Of a stretch of 37,509 nt of DNA, positions 25,104 through 32,382 are shown piece by piece. A program made the translations under genes and the position numbers. Below the pieces are notes generated by a model, which was given only the letters and a program-made list of their open reading frames with translations, was not told the origin of the DNA and did no database searches. This stretch comes from an uncultured Spirochaetaceae bacterium. Lineage in GTDB: Bacteria > Spirochaetota > Spirochaetia > Treponematales > Treponemataceae. Where the stretch lies: positions 1 to 37,509 of the forward strand of contig CADCBK010000028.1 of assembly GCA_902799665.1 (NCBI GenBank), written 5' to 3'. Every line of letters begins with the position of its first letter. Position 1 is the stretch's first letter.

Positions 25104-27401
25104 TTAGTGAATGTCTCCGTTAACCGTAAACTCTGTCGTTATGGGCTTTCCGTCAACGACAAGATTCACGCCGCCGATTTGAACGCTCTTGTTTACGGTC
25201 TTGATCTCGACCGCGCAGAAAGTGTCAATGTCGATGACGTCGGGCTTTTTAAAGGCCGGGTCGGCACCTTCCAAAATGACGGGGTCGCCGGGCTTGGCCC
25301 AAGGCGCGGTCAAAACTTCGACGCAATCCTTTCCGTCGGCGTCCTTGTAGTCGGCGGCGAGGAGCATTCCGTGGCTTTCGATTCCACGCATTTTTCGGGG
25401 AGCCAAGTTGGCCGCCAAAATTATGTTCTTTCCAATCAAGTCCTCGGGCTTGAGGTATTGGCGAAGGCCGGACTGGACTATGCGCTCGTTTCCGCTTCCG
25501 TCGTCCATGGTCTCGACATACAATTTGTCGCCCTCGGGGTTGTTGTCAACCTTAAGGATTTTTGCGACGCGAAGCTCGATGTTCTTGTTAAAGTGCACGG
25601 GCTGCTCGGCGGGCGGCAAGGGAGCCGGCTCCTCTTTGGCGGCCTTCTTGGCCTGTTCTTTCTTTTGTCCGCCTTCCTTTCTTTCCTTTTGGCTTCCTGA
25701 GAATTTTTCCCTAAAGGCTTCCATGGTCTTTTTGTCCATCGGAGTGAAGTAAACCTCTGTCGGGCCAAGAGAGTCCAAGCCTTCCATTTTGCCCAAGTCG
25801 TTCCAATCCAAGCCTTCAAGCGTTGGCTGGCCGACGCGGCTTTCCTTTATGGTCTTTCCAAAATAGCCCATGACTTTTTGAGTGTACTGGGGCATATATG
25901 AATGGGCCATGATCATCAAGTCTTTGATTACATAGCAAAGGTTGTGAATGAGTTTTTCGGCCTTGGCGGGATCTTCGTTGCGCGCCTTCCAGGGTTCCGC
26001 CGCTTGGAAAGCCTTGTTGCAAATGTCGGCGATCTCAAAAATTTGGCGGAAGGCGTCCTTAAGATTGGCCCATTCAAGGTTTTCGGTAATCTTGGCTTCC
26101 AAGTCCTTTACCTTGGCCCACAACTCTTCGTCGACAGGCGCGGCGGGAATCTTTCCCTCGTAGTACTTGTTTACGAACAAGAGCGTGCGGTTGACCAAGT
26201 TGCCCAAATTTCCGACAAGCTCGGAATTGATTTTTTCCTGGAAGTCCTTCCAAGTGAACTGGAAGTCCTGCTTTTCCGGCCTGTTGTAGAAAATGTAAAA
26301 GCGCCAAGCGTCGGCGGGAATTCCTGTCTCTATCGCGTCGCTTCCAAAGACACCGACTCCGCGGCTCTTTGAGAATTTTCCGTCCTCGTAATTCAAGTAT
26401 TCAGTCGAGCTCATGTGGTAAAGCTTAGTCCAGTCGCGGCCGCTTCCCAAAAGCGTGCAAGGGAAAATCACCGTGTGGAAGGGAATGTTGTCCTTTCCGA
26501 TAAACTGGAAGAGCTCAACGTCCTTGTCCTTGGGCTGCCACCAAGACTGCCAGTCAAACGACTCTTTTCCCGCCGCCTTAAGCTCGTTGGCAAGCTGCTG
26601 GGTAATAGAGATGTAGCCAATCGGAGCGTTGAACCAAACGTAGAAAACCTTGTTGTCGTAGCCTTCGCGGGGAACGGGAATGCCCCACTTTAAGTCGCGG
26701 GTGATTGCCCTTTCGTTTAGGCCGTCGCGAATCCATGCCTTTGTGATGTTGATCGCGTTGTCGCTCCACTTTCCTTCGACCGAAGCTTTTTCCATCCATT
26801 CGTTTAGCTTGTCGCTGATGGCGGGAAGGTTTATGTAAAGGTGCTTGGTCTCTTTTGGCTCTGGAGTCGATCCGCAAGTTGAGCACTTTGGTTCCTTTAG
26901 CTCAATCGGGTCAAGAAGGGAGCCGCAGTCTTCGCACTGGTCGCCGCGCGCCTTGTCGCTTCCGCACTTGGGGCAAACGCCGTGAACGTAGCGGTCGGCC
27001 AAAAAGCGCTGGCACTTGGGGCAGTAAAGCTGGGTGTTTGTTTTTTCAACGATGTAGCCGTTCTTTTCCAAGTCCTTGTAAAGCTCTTGCGTGCGCTCGG
27101 TGCATTCAGGATTTGAGGTGCGGCCAAAAATGTCAAAGTCGATGTGGAACCAGTCGTAGATTTTTGTGTGTTCCTTAAAGTAGTAGTCGCAAAGCTCGCG
27201 CGGAGTCTTTTTTTCCTCCAGCGCCTTTGTCTCGGTCGCGGTTCCGTATTCGTCTGTTCCGCAAATATAGAGGGTGTCGTAGCCCCGGCTTCGGCAAAAG
27301 CGCGCGTAAACGTCCGCGCTAAGCATTTGAATCAAGTTTCCCAAGTGTGGAATGTTATTTACATACGGCAAGGCCGAGGTCACGAGTCTGCGTTTCATCA
27401 T
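25104..27401 (-). CDS. metG: Methionyl-tRNA synthetase with C-terminal tRNA-binding domain
   Basis: The 765-residue class I synthetase charges tRNA-Met. The HIGH equivalent is H19-L-G-N22 and the KMSKS equivalent is K342-F-S-K-S346. Four Cys pairs (127/130, 143/146, 156/159, 173/176) form the two zinc knuckles of the MetG1, archaeal/eukaryotic-like class, which spirochaetes are known to have. After the helical anticodon domain there is a Lys/Glu-rich linker (about 575-605, 'SQKERKEGGQKKEQAKKAAK'). An EMAPII-like tRNA-binding domain follows ('ELRVAKILKVDNNPEGDKLY', 'LAANLAPRKMRGIESHGM'). Either of the two adjacent ATGs may start it, with AGGGGAAAG upstream. It heads the operon metG-femX-rnz-ABC-DUF4340 and has a good promoter. 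Confidence 0.97.
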   Translation of the reverse strand: MMKRRLVTSALPYVNNIPHLGNLIQMLSADVYARFCRSRGYDTLYICGTDEYGTATETKALEEKKTPRELCDYYFKEHTKIYDWFHIDFDIFGRTSNPECTERTQELYKDLEKNGYIVEKTNTQLYCPKCQRFLADRYVHGVCPKCGSDKARGDQCEDCGSLLDPIELKEPKCSTCGSTPEPKETKHLYINLPAISDKLNEWMEKASVEGKWSDNAINITKAWIRDGLNERAITRDLKWGIPVPREGYDNKVFYVWFNAPIGYISITQQLANELKAAGKESFDWQSWWQPKDKDVELFQFIGKDNIPFHTVIFPCTLLGSGRDWTKLYHMSSTEYLNYEDGKFSKSRGVGVFGSDAIETGIPADAWRFYIFYNRPEKQDFQFTWKDFQEKINSELVGNLGNLVNRTLLFVNKYYEGKIPAAPVDEELWAKVKDLEAKITENLEWANLKDAFRQIFEIADICNKAFQAAEPWKARNEDPAKAEKLIHNLCYVIKDLMIMAHSYMPQYTQKVMGYFGKTIKESRVGQPTLEGLDWNDLGKMEGLDSLGPTEVYFTPMDKKTMEAFREKFSGSQKERKEGGQKKEQAKKAAKEEPAPLPPAEQPVHFNKNIELRVAKILKVDNNPEGDKLYVETMDDGSGNERIVQSGLRQYLKPEDLIGKNIILAANLAPRKMRGIESHGMLLAADYKDADGKDCVEVLTAPWAKPGDPVILEGADPAFKKPDVIDIDTFCAVEIKTVNKSVQIGGVNLVVDGKPITTEFTVNGDIH

Positions 27402-27428
27402 CTTTCCCCTATAAATTTAAGTTGAAAC

Positions 27429-27457
27429 ATTATAATGAATTTGGGGGGAATGTTCAA
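27429..27457 (-). promoter_or_regulatory. Sigma-70-type promoter of the metG operon
   Basis: Minus strand: TTGAAC (27452-27457), 17-bp spacer, TATAAT (27429-27434), about 28 bases before the metG start. Near-consensus. Confidence 0.75.
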
Positions 27458-27524
27458 CTAGCCTTATTGTATAGCGGCCAACGCTCGCTCGAACAGCCGC
27501 GCTAGCAGCTATAAGGAGGTTTTT

Positions 27525-27944
27525 ATGAAAAGGAAAACATTTGACGATCTCACCTTCGCCGATGACGGAATGTTCCAAGCGGTGATGAAAAACCCTGAGC
27601 TTTCGGCGGAGCTGGTGGAGCGCCTTTTGGGCGTCCGCGTCAAGCAAGTGGAGTATCCGGAATTGGAAAAGGCTATCGAGCCCTACTACACAAGCAAGGG
27701 CGTGCGTCTTGACGTTTACCTTAAGGACGAGGACAAGGCGATTGACGTTGAGCTGCAGTCCTATCCGCAAAAGGCTTTGGGAAAGCGCATGCGCTACTAC
27801 CAATCGATGGTTGACTGCGACTGTCTTATGAAAGGCCAACCTTACACAAAACTAAAGGAAAGTTACATCCTGTTCATCTGCAAGTTCGACCCCTTCCATG
27901 ACGACAACAAACGCGGCTACGGCTTGCCGCGCTACACTTTGTGA
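27525..27944 (+). CDS. Rpn-family PD-(D/E)XK nuclease/transposase, N-terminal fragment
   Basis: The 139-residue fragment matches the N-terminal half of the PDDEXK_2 (Rpn recombination-promoting nuclease) family. Features are 'TFDDLTFADDGMFQAVM', the nuclease core 'GVRLDVYLKDEDKAIDVELQ' (D..ExQ type), 'LGKRMRYYQSMVD', 'SYILFICKFDPF' and 'GLPRYT'. The gene has a strong AAGGAGG site. It stops with TGA at 27942-27944 where full-length relatives (about 270-300 residues) normally continue with a short variable segment. The following frame carries the rest, overlapping by GTGA. A small deletion plus frameshift is the simplest reading, so the gene is probably broken, though coupled expression of two chains is possible. 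Confidence 0.75.
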   Translation: MKRKTFDDLTFADDGMFQAVMKNPELSAELVERLLGVRVKQVEYPELEKAIEPYYTSKGVRLDVYLKDEDKAIDVELQSYPQKALGKRMRYYQSMVDCDCLMKGQPYTKLKESYILFICKFDPFHDDNKRGYGLPRYTL

Positions 27945-28333
27945 ATTTAGATGACAAATGCGTCAAAGTCGTGTATAATGCAAAGGCGTACGAGCGCGTG
28001 GAGGATCCAAAAGTCCGAGCGCTCTTGCGCTTCATCCAGACCAACGAGCCTGGCGAGGACGACTATTCAAAGCGCCTTTCCGAGTTCGTGGCAAAAGTCA
28101 AGGAAAACGAAAAATTCAGAAAGGAGTTTTCTGATATGAATTTGCACGATTTTGACATTATGACCGAAGCCAAGGAAGAAGGCATCGAAGAAGGCGCGCG
28201 GCAAAAGGCCGTGGAGAACGCGCTTGTCGCCATAAAAGAATTTGGCGCCTCGCCGGAACTGGCGGCGGAAAAGATGGGCGCTCCATTGGACAAAGTTCTT
28301 GAAGCGTTAAAGGCCGTCGTTGCGACAGCATAG
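27941..28333 (+). CDS. Rpn-family nuclease/transposase, C-terminal fragment
   Basis: The 130-residue fragment is the C-terminal half of the same Rpn protein in another frame: 'DDKCVKVVYNAKAYERVEDPKVRALLRFIQT', a Lys/Glu-rich helix, then 'EAKEEGIEEGARQKAVENALVAI', the Glu-Gly-rich tail typical of the family. The formal GTG start overlaps the preceding stop. No independent Shine-Dalgarno is visible. It has no catalytic residues of its own. The end is followed by a 39-nt near-copy of its own 28012-28050 segment. Confidence 0.65.
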   Translation: MNLDDKCVKVVYNAKAYERVEDPKVRALLRFIQTNEPGEDDYSKRLSEFVAKVKENEKFRKEFSDMNLHDFDIMTEAKEEGIEEGARQKAVENALVAIKEFGASPELAAEKMGAPLDKVLEALKAVVATA

Positions 28334-28370
28334 TCCGCGCGCTCTTGCGCTTTATCCAGACCGACGAGCC
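28332..28370 (+). pseudogene. Remnant of an Rpn-gene tail (near-copy of 28012-28050)
   Basis: This 39-nt segment matches 28012-28050 at 36 of 39 positions and in its own frame encodes 'VRALLRFIQTDEP', the conserved Rpn block. The frame stays open in AT-rich sequence to about 28500 without further similarity. It points to past duplication or recombination of Rpn copies here. Confidence 0.6.
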
Positions 28371-28404
28371 CAGGGCGTATGTCAATGCTTTTGCGACATC
28401 CGCT

Positions 28405-28436
28405 CTTATTTTGTTGAACAAATTCAACAAAATAAG
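28405..28436. repeat. Perfect 14-bp inverted repeat with CAAA loop
   Basis: Arms 28405-28418 and 28423-28436 are exact reverse complements. No U tract follows directly on either strand, so it is not a classical terminator. It lies between the Rpn remnant and the intact Rpn gene, in AT-rich DNA unlike the surrounding genes. Confidence 0.85.
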
Positions 28437-28461
28437 ATTTCCGAAAGAATCCCCACTTTTT

Positions 28462-28490
28462 TTTACGAAATTTCCCCATAAAATTATAAA
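28462..28490 (+). promoter_or_regulatory. Predicted promoter of the intact Rpn gene
   Basis: TTTACG (28462-28467), 17-bp spacer, TATAAA (28485-28490). This would give a leader of about 48 nt that contains the hairpin at 28511-28534. Confidence 0.45.
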
Positions 28491-28510
28491 AAATCGATAA
28501 AAATTTGTAT

Positions 28511-28534
28511 CTTATAGTTATAGAAAACTATAAG
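28511..28534 (+). promoter_or_regulatory. Leader hairpin overlapping the Shine-Dalgarno of the intact Rpn gene
   Basis: CTTATAGTT (28511-28519) pairs perfectly with AACTATAAG (28526-28534) over a 6-nt loop. The 3' arm covers the first bases of the AAGGAG site (28532-28537) before the ATG at 28545, so folding could reduce translation. Confidence 0.5.
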
Positions 28535-28544
28535 GAGTCAAATA

Positions 28545-29462
28545 ATGAACGAAACAAAAATCACTATCCAAGGCCGAACGCAGCCGCAGTTCCGCGACAG
28601 GCTGTTCACCGCAATCTTTGGCAAGGACACCGAGCGCAGCAAGCGCTGGCGGCTGGACTTGTACAACGCCCTAAACGGCACGGCCTACACAGATCCCGAT
28701 GCCCTGACGCTGAACACAATTGAAAACGTCATCTACATCAAGATGTACAACGACGTGTCGTTTTTGGTTGACAGCCAAATGACGCTCTACGAGCAGCAAA
28801 GCCGCCCAAATTCTAATATGCCCTTGAGGGGATTGCTCTACTTTGCCGAACTATACCAAAAGCACTTGGCGCAAAGGGACTTGGACTTGCATTGGTCGTC
28901 GCTCGTGAAAATTCCCAACCCGCGCTTCGTCGTATTTTACAACGGCGAGCCAAGCCGTCCCGAGCGCTACAAGCTTCGCTTGTCGGAGGCCTTTGAGCTG
29001 GAGGACAAGACAGGCGACTTTGAGTGGACCGCGGACGTCATAAACATCAACCCCGGCAAAAACGAAAGCCTTGTCAAAAGCTGCAAAGCGATGTATGATT
29101 ATGTAAGGCTTGTGGGAAAAATTTCCGCCAACAAAAAGGCGGGCATGCAAATTGGCCAAGCCGTGAACGAGGCCGTGGACTGGGCGATTGAGGAGAACTT
29201 TTTGGAAGGCTTTGTCCGCGAGCAAAAAGAGGAGATAATCGGCATGTACTTGACAGAATTCAACGAGGAGCGCGCGATTCGCGGCTGGAAACAGGAAGGC
29301 ATCGAGGAAGGACGCGAGGAAGGACGCGAAGAAGGCCGCGAAGAAAAAGCAGTGGAAGACGCGCGAAAACTCCTTGCCGACGGCAAATACACAGCGGAAG
29401 AAATTTCTGCCCTATTGCAAATACCTGTAGAAAGCTTTGCCCAGCCCTCCCCCGCAAACTAA
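28545..29462 (+). CDS. Rpn-family recombination-promoting nuclease / putative transposase, intact
   Basis: The 305-residue protein belongs to a second Rpn subfamily: 'QFRDRLFTAIFGK', 'NGTAYTDPDALTLNTIENVIYIKMYND', 'VSFLVDSQMTLYEQQS' with the nuclease core, 'NMPLRGLLYFAELYQKHL', 'PRFVVFYNGE' and 'LYEFNEERAIRG'-like sequence near 238. RpnA relatives are DNA endonucleases that promote RecA-independent recombination in E. coli; the family is often labelled transposase without proven transposition. The C-terminal helix contains EEGR repeats from a 12-bp tandem repeat, then 'LLADGKYTAEEISALLQIP', a short degenerate helix-turn-helix-like end. It differs in subfamily from the split copy upstream. A strong terminator follows. 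Confidence 0.85.
   Translation: MNETKITIQGRTQPQFRDRLFTAIFGKDTERSKRWRLDLYNALNGTAYTDPDALTLNTIENVIYIKMYNDVSFLVDSQMTLYEQQSRPNSNMPLRGLLYFAELYQKHLAQRDLDLHWSSLVKIPNPRFVVFYNGEPSRPERYKLRLSEAFELEDKTGDFEWTADVININPGKNESLVKSCKAMYDYVRLVGKISANKKAGMQIGQAVNEAVDWAIEENFLEGFVREQKEEIIGMYLTEFNEERAIRGWKQEGIEEGREEGREEGREEKAVEDARKLLADGKYTAEEISALLQIPVESFAQPSPAN
29292..29339 (+). repeat. 12-bp tandem repeats encoding Glu-Glu-Gly-Arg
   Basis: Units at 29304-29315 and 29316-29327 are identical. The unit at 29328-29339 differs at two positions, and 29292-29303 is a degenerate copy. Length change by slippage would keep the frame. Confidence 0.75.
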
Positions 29463-29501
29463 ATCCCCCGCCCCCAAAATCATAAGGCGCGCCAAAAATG
29501 C

Positions 29502-29546
29502 GCGGGGCGCTCACCGCGCAAGGCCGCAGTCGCGCCCCGCTTTTTT
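29502..29546 (+). terminator. Rho-independent terminator after the intact Rpn gene
   Basis: GCGGGGCGC (29502-29510) pairs with GCGCCCCGC (29532-29540) and is followed by six T. The 21-nt loop can form a competing smaller hairpin with the left arm. Confidence 0.75.
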
Positions 29547-29635
29547 GCCTGCCCATAGTTGGCTTACGGCCATAAACGGCGGCAAGCCTAAAAACGCCGC
29601 CGCTGGTTGACGGCCATTATTGCGTGGCTTGGCGC
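29547..29635. other. Intergenic sequence with short inverted and direct repeats, no gene
   Basis: GGCGGC/GCCGCC arms (29578-29583, 29596-29601) and the 8-mer ACGGCCAT at 29566-29573 and 29610-29617. No open frame or RNA gene is recognisable. It may be an eroded repeat element. Confidence 0.4.
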
Positions 29636-29673
29636 AAAAAAAATTGGCGGCAGTCCAAAATTGTACTACCGCC
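29636..29673 (-). terminator. Rho-independent terminator of the FecR/FGE envelope operon
   Basis: On the minus strand GGCGGTAGT (29665-29673) pairs with ACTGCCGCC (29646-29654) with one mismatch, and AATTTTTTTT follows. It lies about 28 bases past the stop of the FGE lipoprotein gene. Confidence 0.8.
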
Positions 29674-29701
29674 TGGCGTTGCAAACGTATTAACTAAATT
29701 A

Positions 29702-32380
29702 CTAATTGGCAAATACTCTATTATATGCGATTTCTACGCCGTCATAATAGAATCTGTACATTTTCGCGCCTGATGTAGCTGTATTTGGATTGTTTATTTT
29801 CCAAACAACTCCGTCTGATTTTGGTTCAATTGTAACACCATCAGATTCTCCTGTATATGTATGCTCAACCGTTCCGCTTGTATCGCCATATTCAACAACC
29901 AACTTGCTTTTGTCAATATTTGCGTAATCGCTTGATGTGGCAGCGTCGTTGAAAATCTTAAAATCAACTACACCGGTGCTGGAGATTGTTCTAGCCATTG
30001 GCGGCGACAAACACCATGTTCCATTAAATCCAGTAATAGTTCTTGTGTCTTTATTGCGACAGATACGTAAACCAGATTCACTGCTGCAGTATGTGTTGCG
30101 TGAATCTCTCTGGTTAACCGTGCAATAACTAGCGCCTGAGTCGAAATATCCGCCTTTTAAAATCTGGTTTTGATTGTTCCAACCAGTGTACACATATCCT
30201 GTCTCTGGCGTTGAAGCGTTTATATTCTGCCAACCAAACCAGTCGTATACCCATTCAGCGACATTTCCACACATGTCATAAATTCCAAGCAAGTTGGCGG
30301 AATCTATTCCTGCCGTTTTTTCATGGTCTGTAATCAAATGCATTTTTCCGCCGCTGTTTGAGCTATACCACGCGACATTATCTACAGCGTTACTATTTAC
30401 TGTGTAGTTTCCGCTGTGTGTGTATTGGGTGCCCGCAATGCCGTCTTTTCCGCCGCGAGCGCAATATTCCCATTCAGCTTCGGTAAGAAGACGATAGCCG
30501 TTACGGCTCTTGTCCATTGTAAAGCCTCTGCATGGATAGGCAATATGTGTATATACGCTATATTCGCTCATATTATACTTGCCGTCAGACTCTTTTATTC
30601 CTATAGGATTGCCAGAAGAATTTAAAAGCTTAGTTTCCCATTGTATAACATCATAGCATCTTGTTCCTTTGGGGTAATCCAAACTGTCCGTATCGTTTGT
30701 ACTGTCAACAATTACGTAATACACAGGATCCAATCCATCTGTTACACTACGCAAATTGCAATAAATAAGAGCGTTAAACCAGCTTGTGTAATTTGCAGGA
30801 TAATCGTCACCCTTTCCATAAGAAGTGCTGAAACCTCTGTCTTTCATATATGTTGTCCATTCTTTCTGCGTAACTTCGTGGCTGCAAACATACATGTCAG
30901 GTATGACAATCTTGCGTCCGTCAAGGAAGACGCTTGAACCGGAAATAGCGGTGTTTATAGTCGCGCCTTCAACAAACACAAAATCCGCGGGCGCAGGGAT
31001 GCCGCCCGATCCTCCTCCCCCGCCGCTAGGTTGCGTCGCCTCGACGCAGGAGACGTTGAAGTTGGCGGACGCTGACGTATCGTTCATCTGGCCATGGGCG
31101 CCGTGAGTTACGCTTACAGTCCAGACGCAGGGACAGGGGCTGGGGCTTACGCCGATTCCAATTATTGATTTTTTGTCGTCGCTTGCCTTTATGTAGTTTG
31201 AATAAGACTGTTGGCAAGCCGCTTCGCCTTGCCAAGTGTCCGAATCATAGCTTGTGACTCCGTAGGAAGTAAAGCCGTTTTGGGTGTCTGGAAGCTGTCC
31301 CAAAACGGGCCAATTTACAGGAGCCGGCGGATTGTAGGAGACCGCGACTTCTTTTGTCTCGCCTTTTGGAACCTGCATGTCTGCAACGCTGACATTTGGC
31401 GCAGTGACTGGGTGGACGACGCTCGGCATAAGAAGGCAAGAGTATTCTTGGTAGCTTGCGATAAATGGAACTGTAAAGCCGCAGGCCTTGTCGTTTATCG
31501 CGTGGAATGAAACATTCTCTGCGGGAACGCTTTCCCCTTCCAAAGAGAACGACACATTATCCTTAAAGTAATCGGCTGGGCTGTTTCCCAAAAGCAATGG
31601 GGCTGTGTAGTTAGTCAACGGAACAAAGCCTTTGTCAACCATGCTCGCGCTTCCCGAGACAAGGCCGCCGCTTGCGGGGACAACGCCTTCGGCCGAGCAA
31701 ATGTATTTGGCTTCATTGCTCATCCCGTAAAACACGACCTTAACCTTGTAGTTATAGCCTGGCTCCATAAAGATTGGCATCGGGGGCTTTACAAGATCCG
31801 TTCCGCCAGGAGTCGTAAAGGAGTAAAAGGCCTCTCCGCTTTTACCCATTTCGTCGCAGGAATAAGTTAGGAACGCGTTTTGCAAGTCCACCGCGGGAAA
31901 GTTAAAGCTTACGCCCGGCCGCTCGGTCAAGCGCGAAAGGACGACATTGGCCGTCGAGGTTTTTCCGGCCGTCACCGCGACGGCGCGGGCGTTTCCGTAA
32001 TAAGACGGATTGGCTTGGCTGTCCGCTCCATAGCCAAAGACAGCCACGTCGTAGCTTCCCTCGGAAAGCTTGTCTATCGTTACAATAGAGCCAGGGGAGA
32101 CTGTTTGGCTTGTCTCTGTTTTTAGCGCGACATTCCTTACCGTCACCTTGAATGAGTCGACGCTCGCGCCGTTCAAGGTTCCGTCAGAACTTACCGAGCC
32201 AGAAAGCTTTTCGGCGGCGGCTTGGCCGGCCAATTGGCTTTGGTCCGGAAGGCGGACGCATATGGCTCCGTCAGCGGCGAAATTTTGTCCACCGTTAAAA
32301 GAGTCGCAAGATGTAAGCGAAAGCGACAAAAAAGAAAATGCAAAGGCCGCTGCCGCGATAAAGGCTACGCTCTTTTTCAT
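29702..32380 (-). CDS. Lipoprotein with FGE-sulfatase (C-type-lectin-like) domain
   Basis: The 892-residue protein has a signal peptide with lipobox LTSC (Cys at about 25). Residues about 35-460 are beta-rich repeats of unknown type. A Gly-rich linker ('GGGGGSGGIPAP') leads to a SUMF1/FGE-sulfatase domain at about 470-775. Family motifs are 'VCSHEVTQKEW', 'NALIYCN', 'GYRLLTEAEWEYCARGG', 'GIYDMCGNVAEWVYDW', 'ILKGGYFDSGASYC' and 'SGLRICRN'. A C-terminal beta domain of about 115 residues follows. Of the catalytic Cys pair of true formylglycine-generating enzymes only the second aligns (GASYC), with Ser at the first, so sulfatase activation is unlikely; a binding role is more likely. The N-terminal half is GC-richer than the 3' part. 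It starts 2 nt after the FecR stop, with GGGAGG. Confidence 0.85.
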   Translation of the reverse strand: MKKSVAFIAAAAFAFSFLSLSLTSCDSFNGGQNFAADGAICVRLPDQSQLAGQAAAEKLSGSVSSDGTLNGASVDSFKVTVRNVALKTETSQTVSPGSIVTIDKLSEGSYDVAVFGYGADSQANPSYYGNARAVAVTAGKTSTANVVLSRLTERPGVSFNFPAVDLQNAFLTYSCDEMGKSGEAFYSFTTPGGTDLVKPPMPIFMEPGYNYKVKVVFYGMSNEAKYICSAEGVVPASGGLVSGSASMVDKGFVPLTNYTAPLLLGNSPADYFKDNVSFSLEGESVPAENVSFHAINDKACGFTVPFIASYQEYSCLLMPSVVHPVTAPNVSVADMQVPKGETKEVAVSYNPPAPVNWPVLGQLPDTQNGFTSYGVTSYDSDTWQGEAACQQSYSNYIKASDDKKSIIGIGVSPSPCPCVWTVSVTHGAHGQMNDTSASANFNVSCVEATQPSGGGGGSGGIPAPADFVFVEGATINTAISGSSVFLDGRKIVIPDMYVCSHEVTQKEWTTYMKDRGFSTSYGKGDDYPANYTSWFNALIYCNLRSVTDGLDPVYYVIVDSTNDTDSLDYPKGTRCYDVIQWETKLLNSSGNPIGIKESDGKYNMSEYSVYTHIAYPCRGFTMDKSRNGYRLLTEAEWEYCARGGKDGIAGTQYTHSGNYTVNSNAVDNVAWYSSNSGGKMHLITDHEKTAGIDSANLLGIYDMCGNVAEWVYDWFGWQNINASTPETGYVYTGWNNQNQILKGGYFDSGASYCTVNQRDSRNTYCSSESGLRICRNKDTRTITGFNGTWCLSPPMARTISSTGVVDFKIFNDAATSSDYANIDKSKLVVEYGDTSGTVEHTYTGESDGVTIEPKSDGVVWKINNPNTATSGAKMYRFYYDGVEIAYNRVFAN

Positions 32381-32382
32381 GG

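Noticed and set aside
24687..25700. Long plus-strand open frame (337 codons) opposite femX-like and metG genes
   Set aside because: It lies antisense to two strongly recognisable genes, has no domain-like features and is explained by their codon bias.
28405..28436. Palindrome as a classical terminator of the split Rpn gene
   Set aside because: Neither strand has a T tract directly after the stem; kept only as an inverted repeat.
27402..29701. Complete insertion sequence bounded by terminal inverted repeats and target duplications
   Set aside because: No matching terminal repeats or direct target duplications were found around the Rpn genes; Rpn proteins are not proven transposases.
29463..29701. 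tRNA or small RNA gene in the GC-rich intergenic sequence
   Set aside because: No cloverleaf, anticodon arm or T-loop sequence; the structure is explained by two terminators and short repeats.
30060..30170. A diversity-generating retroelement acting on the FGE gene
   Set aside because: No template repeat or reverse transcriptase is visible in the window; only the fold is suggestive.
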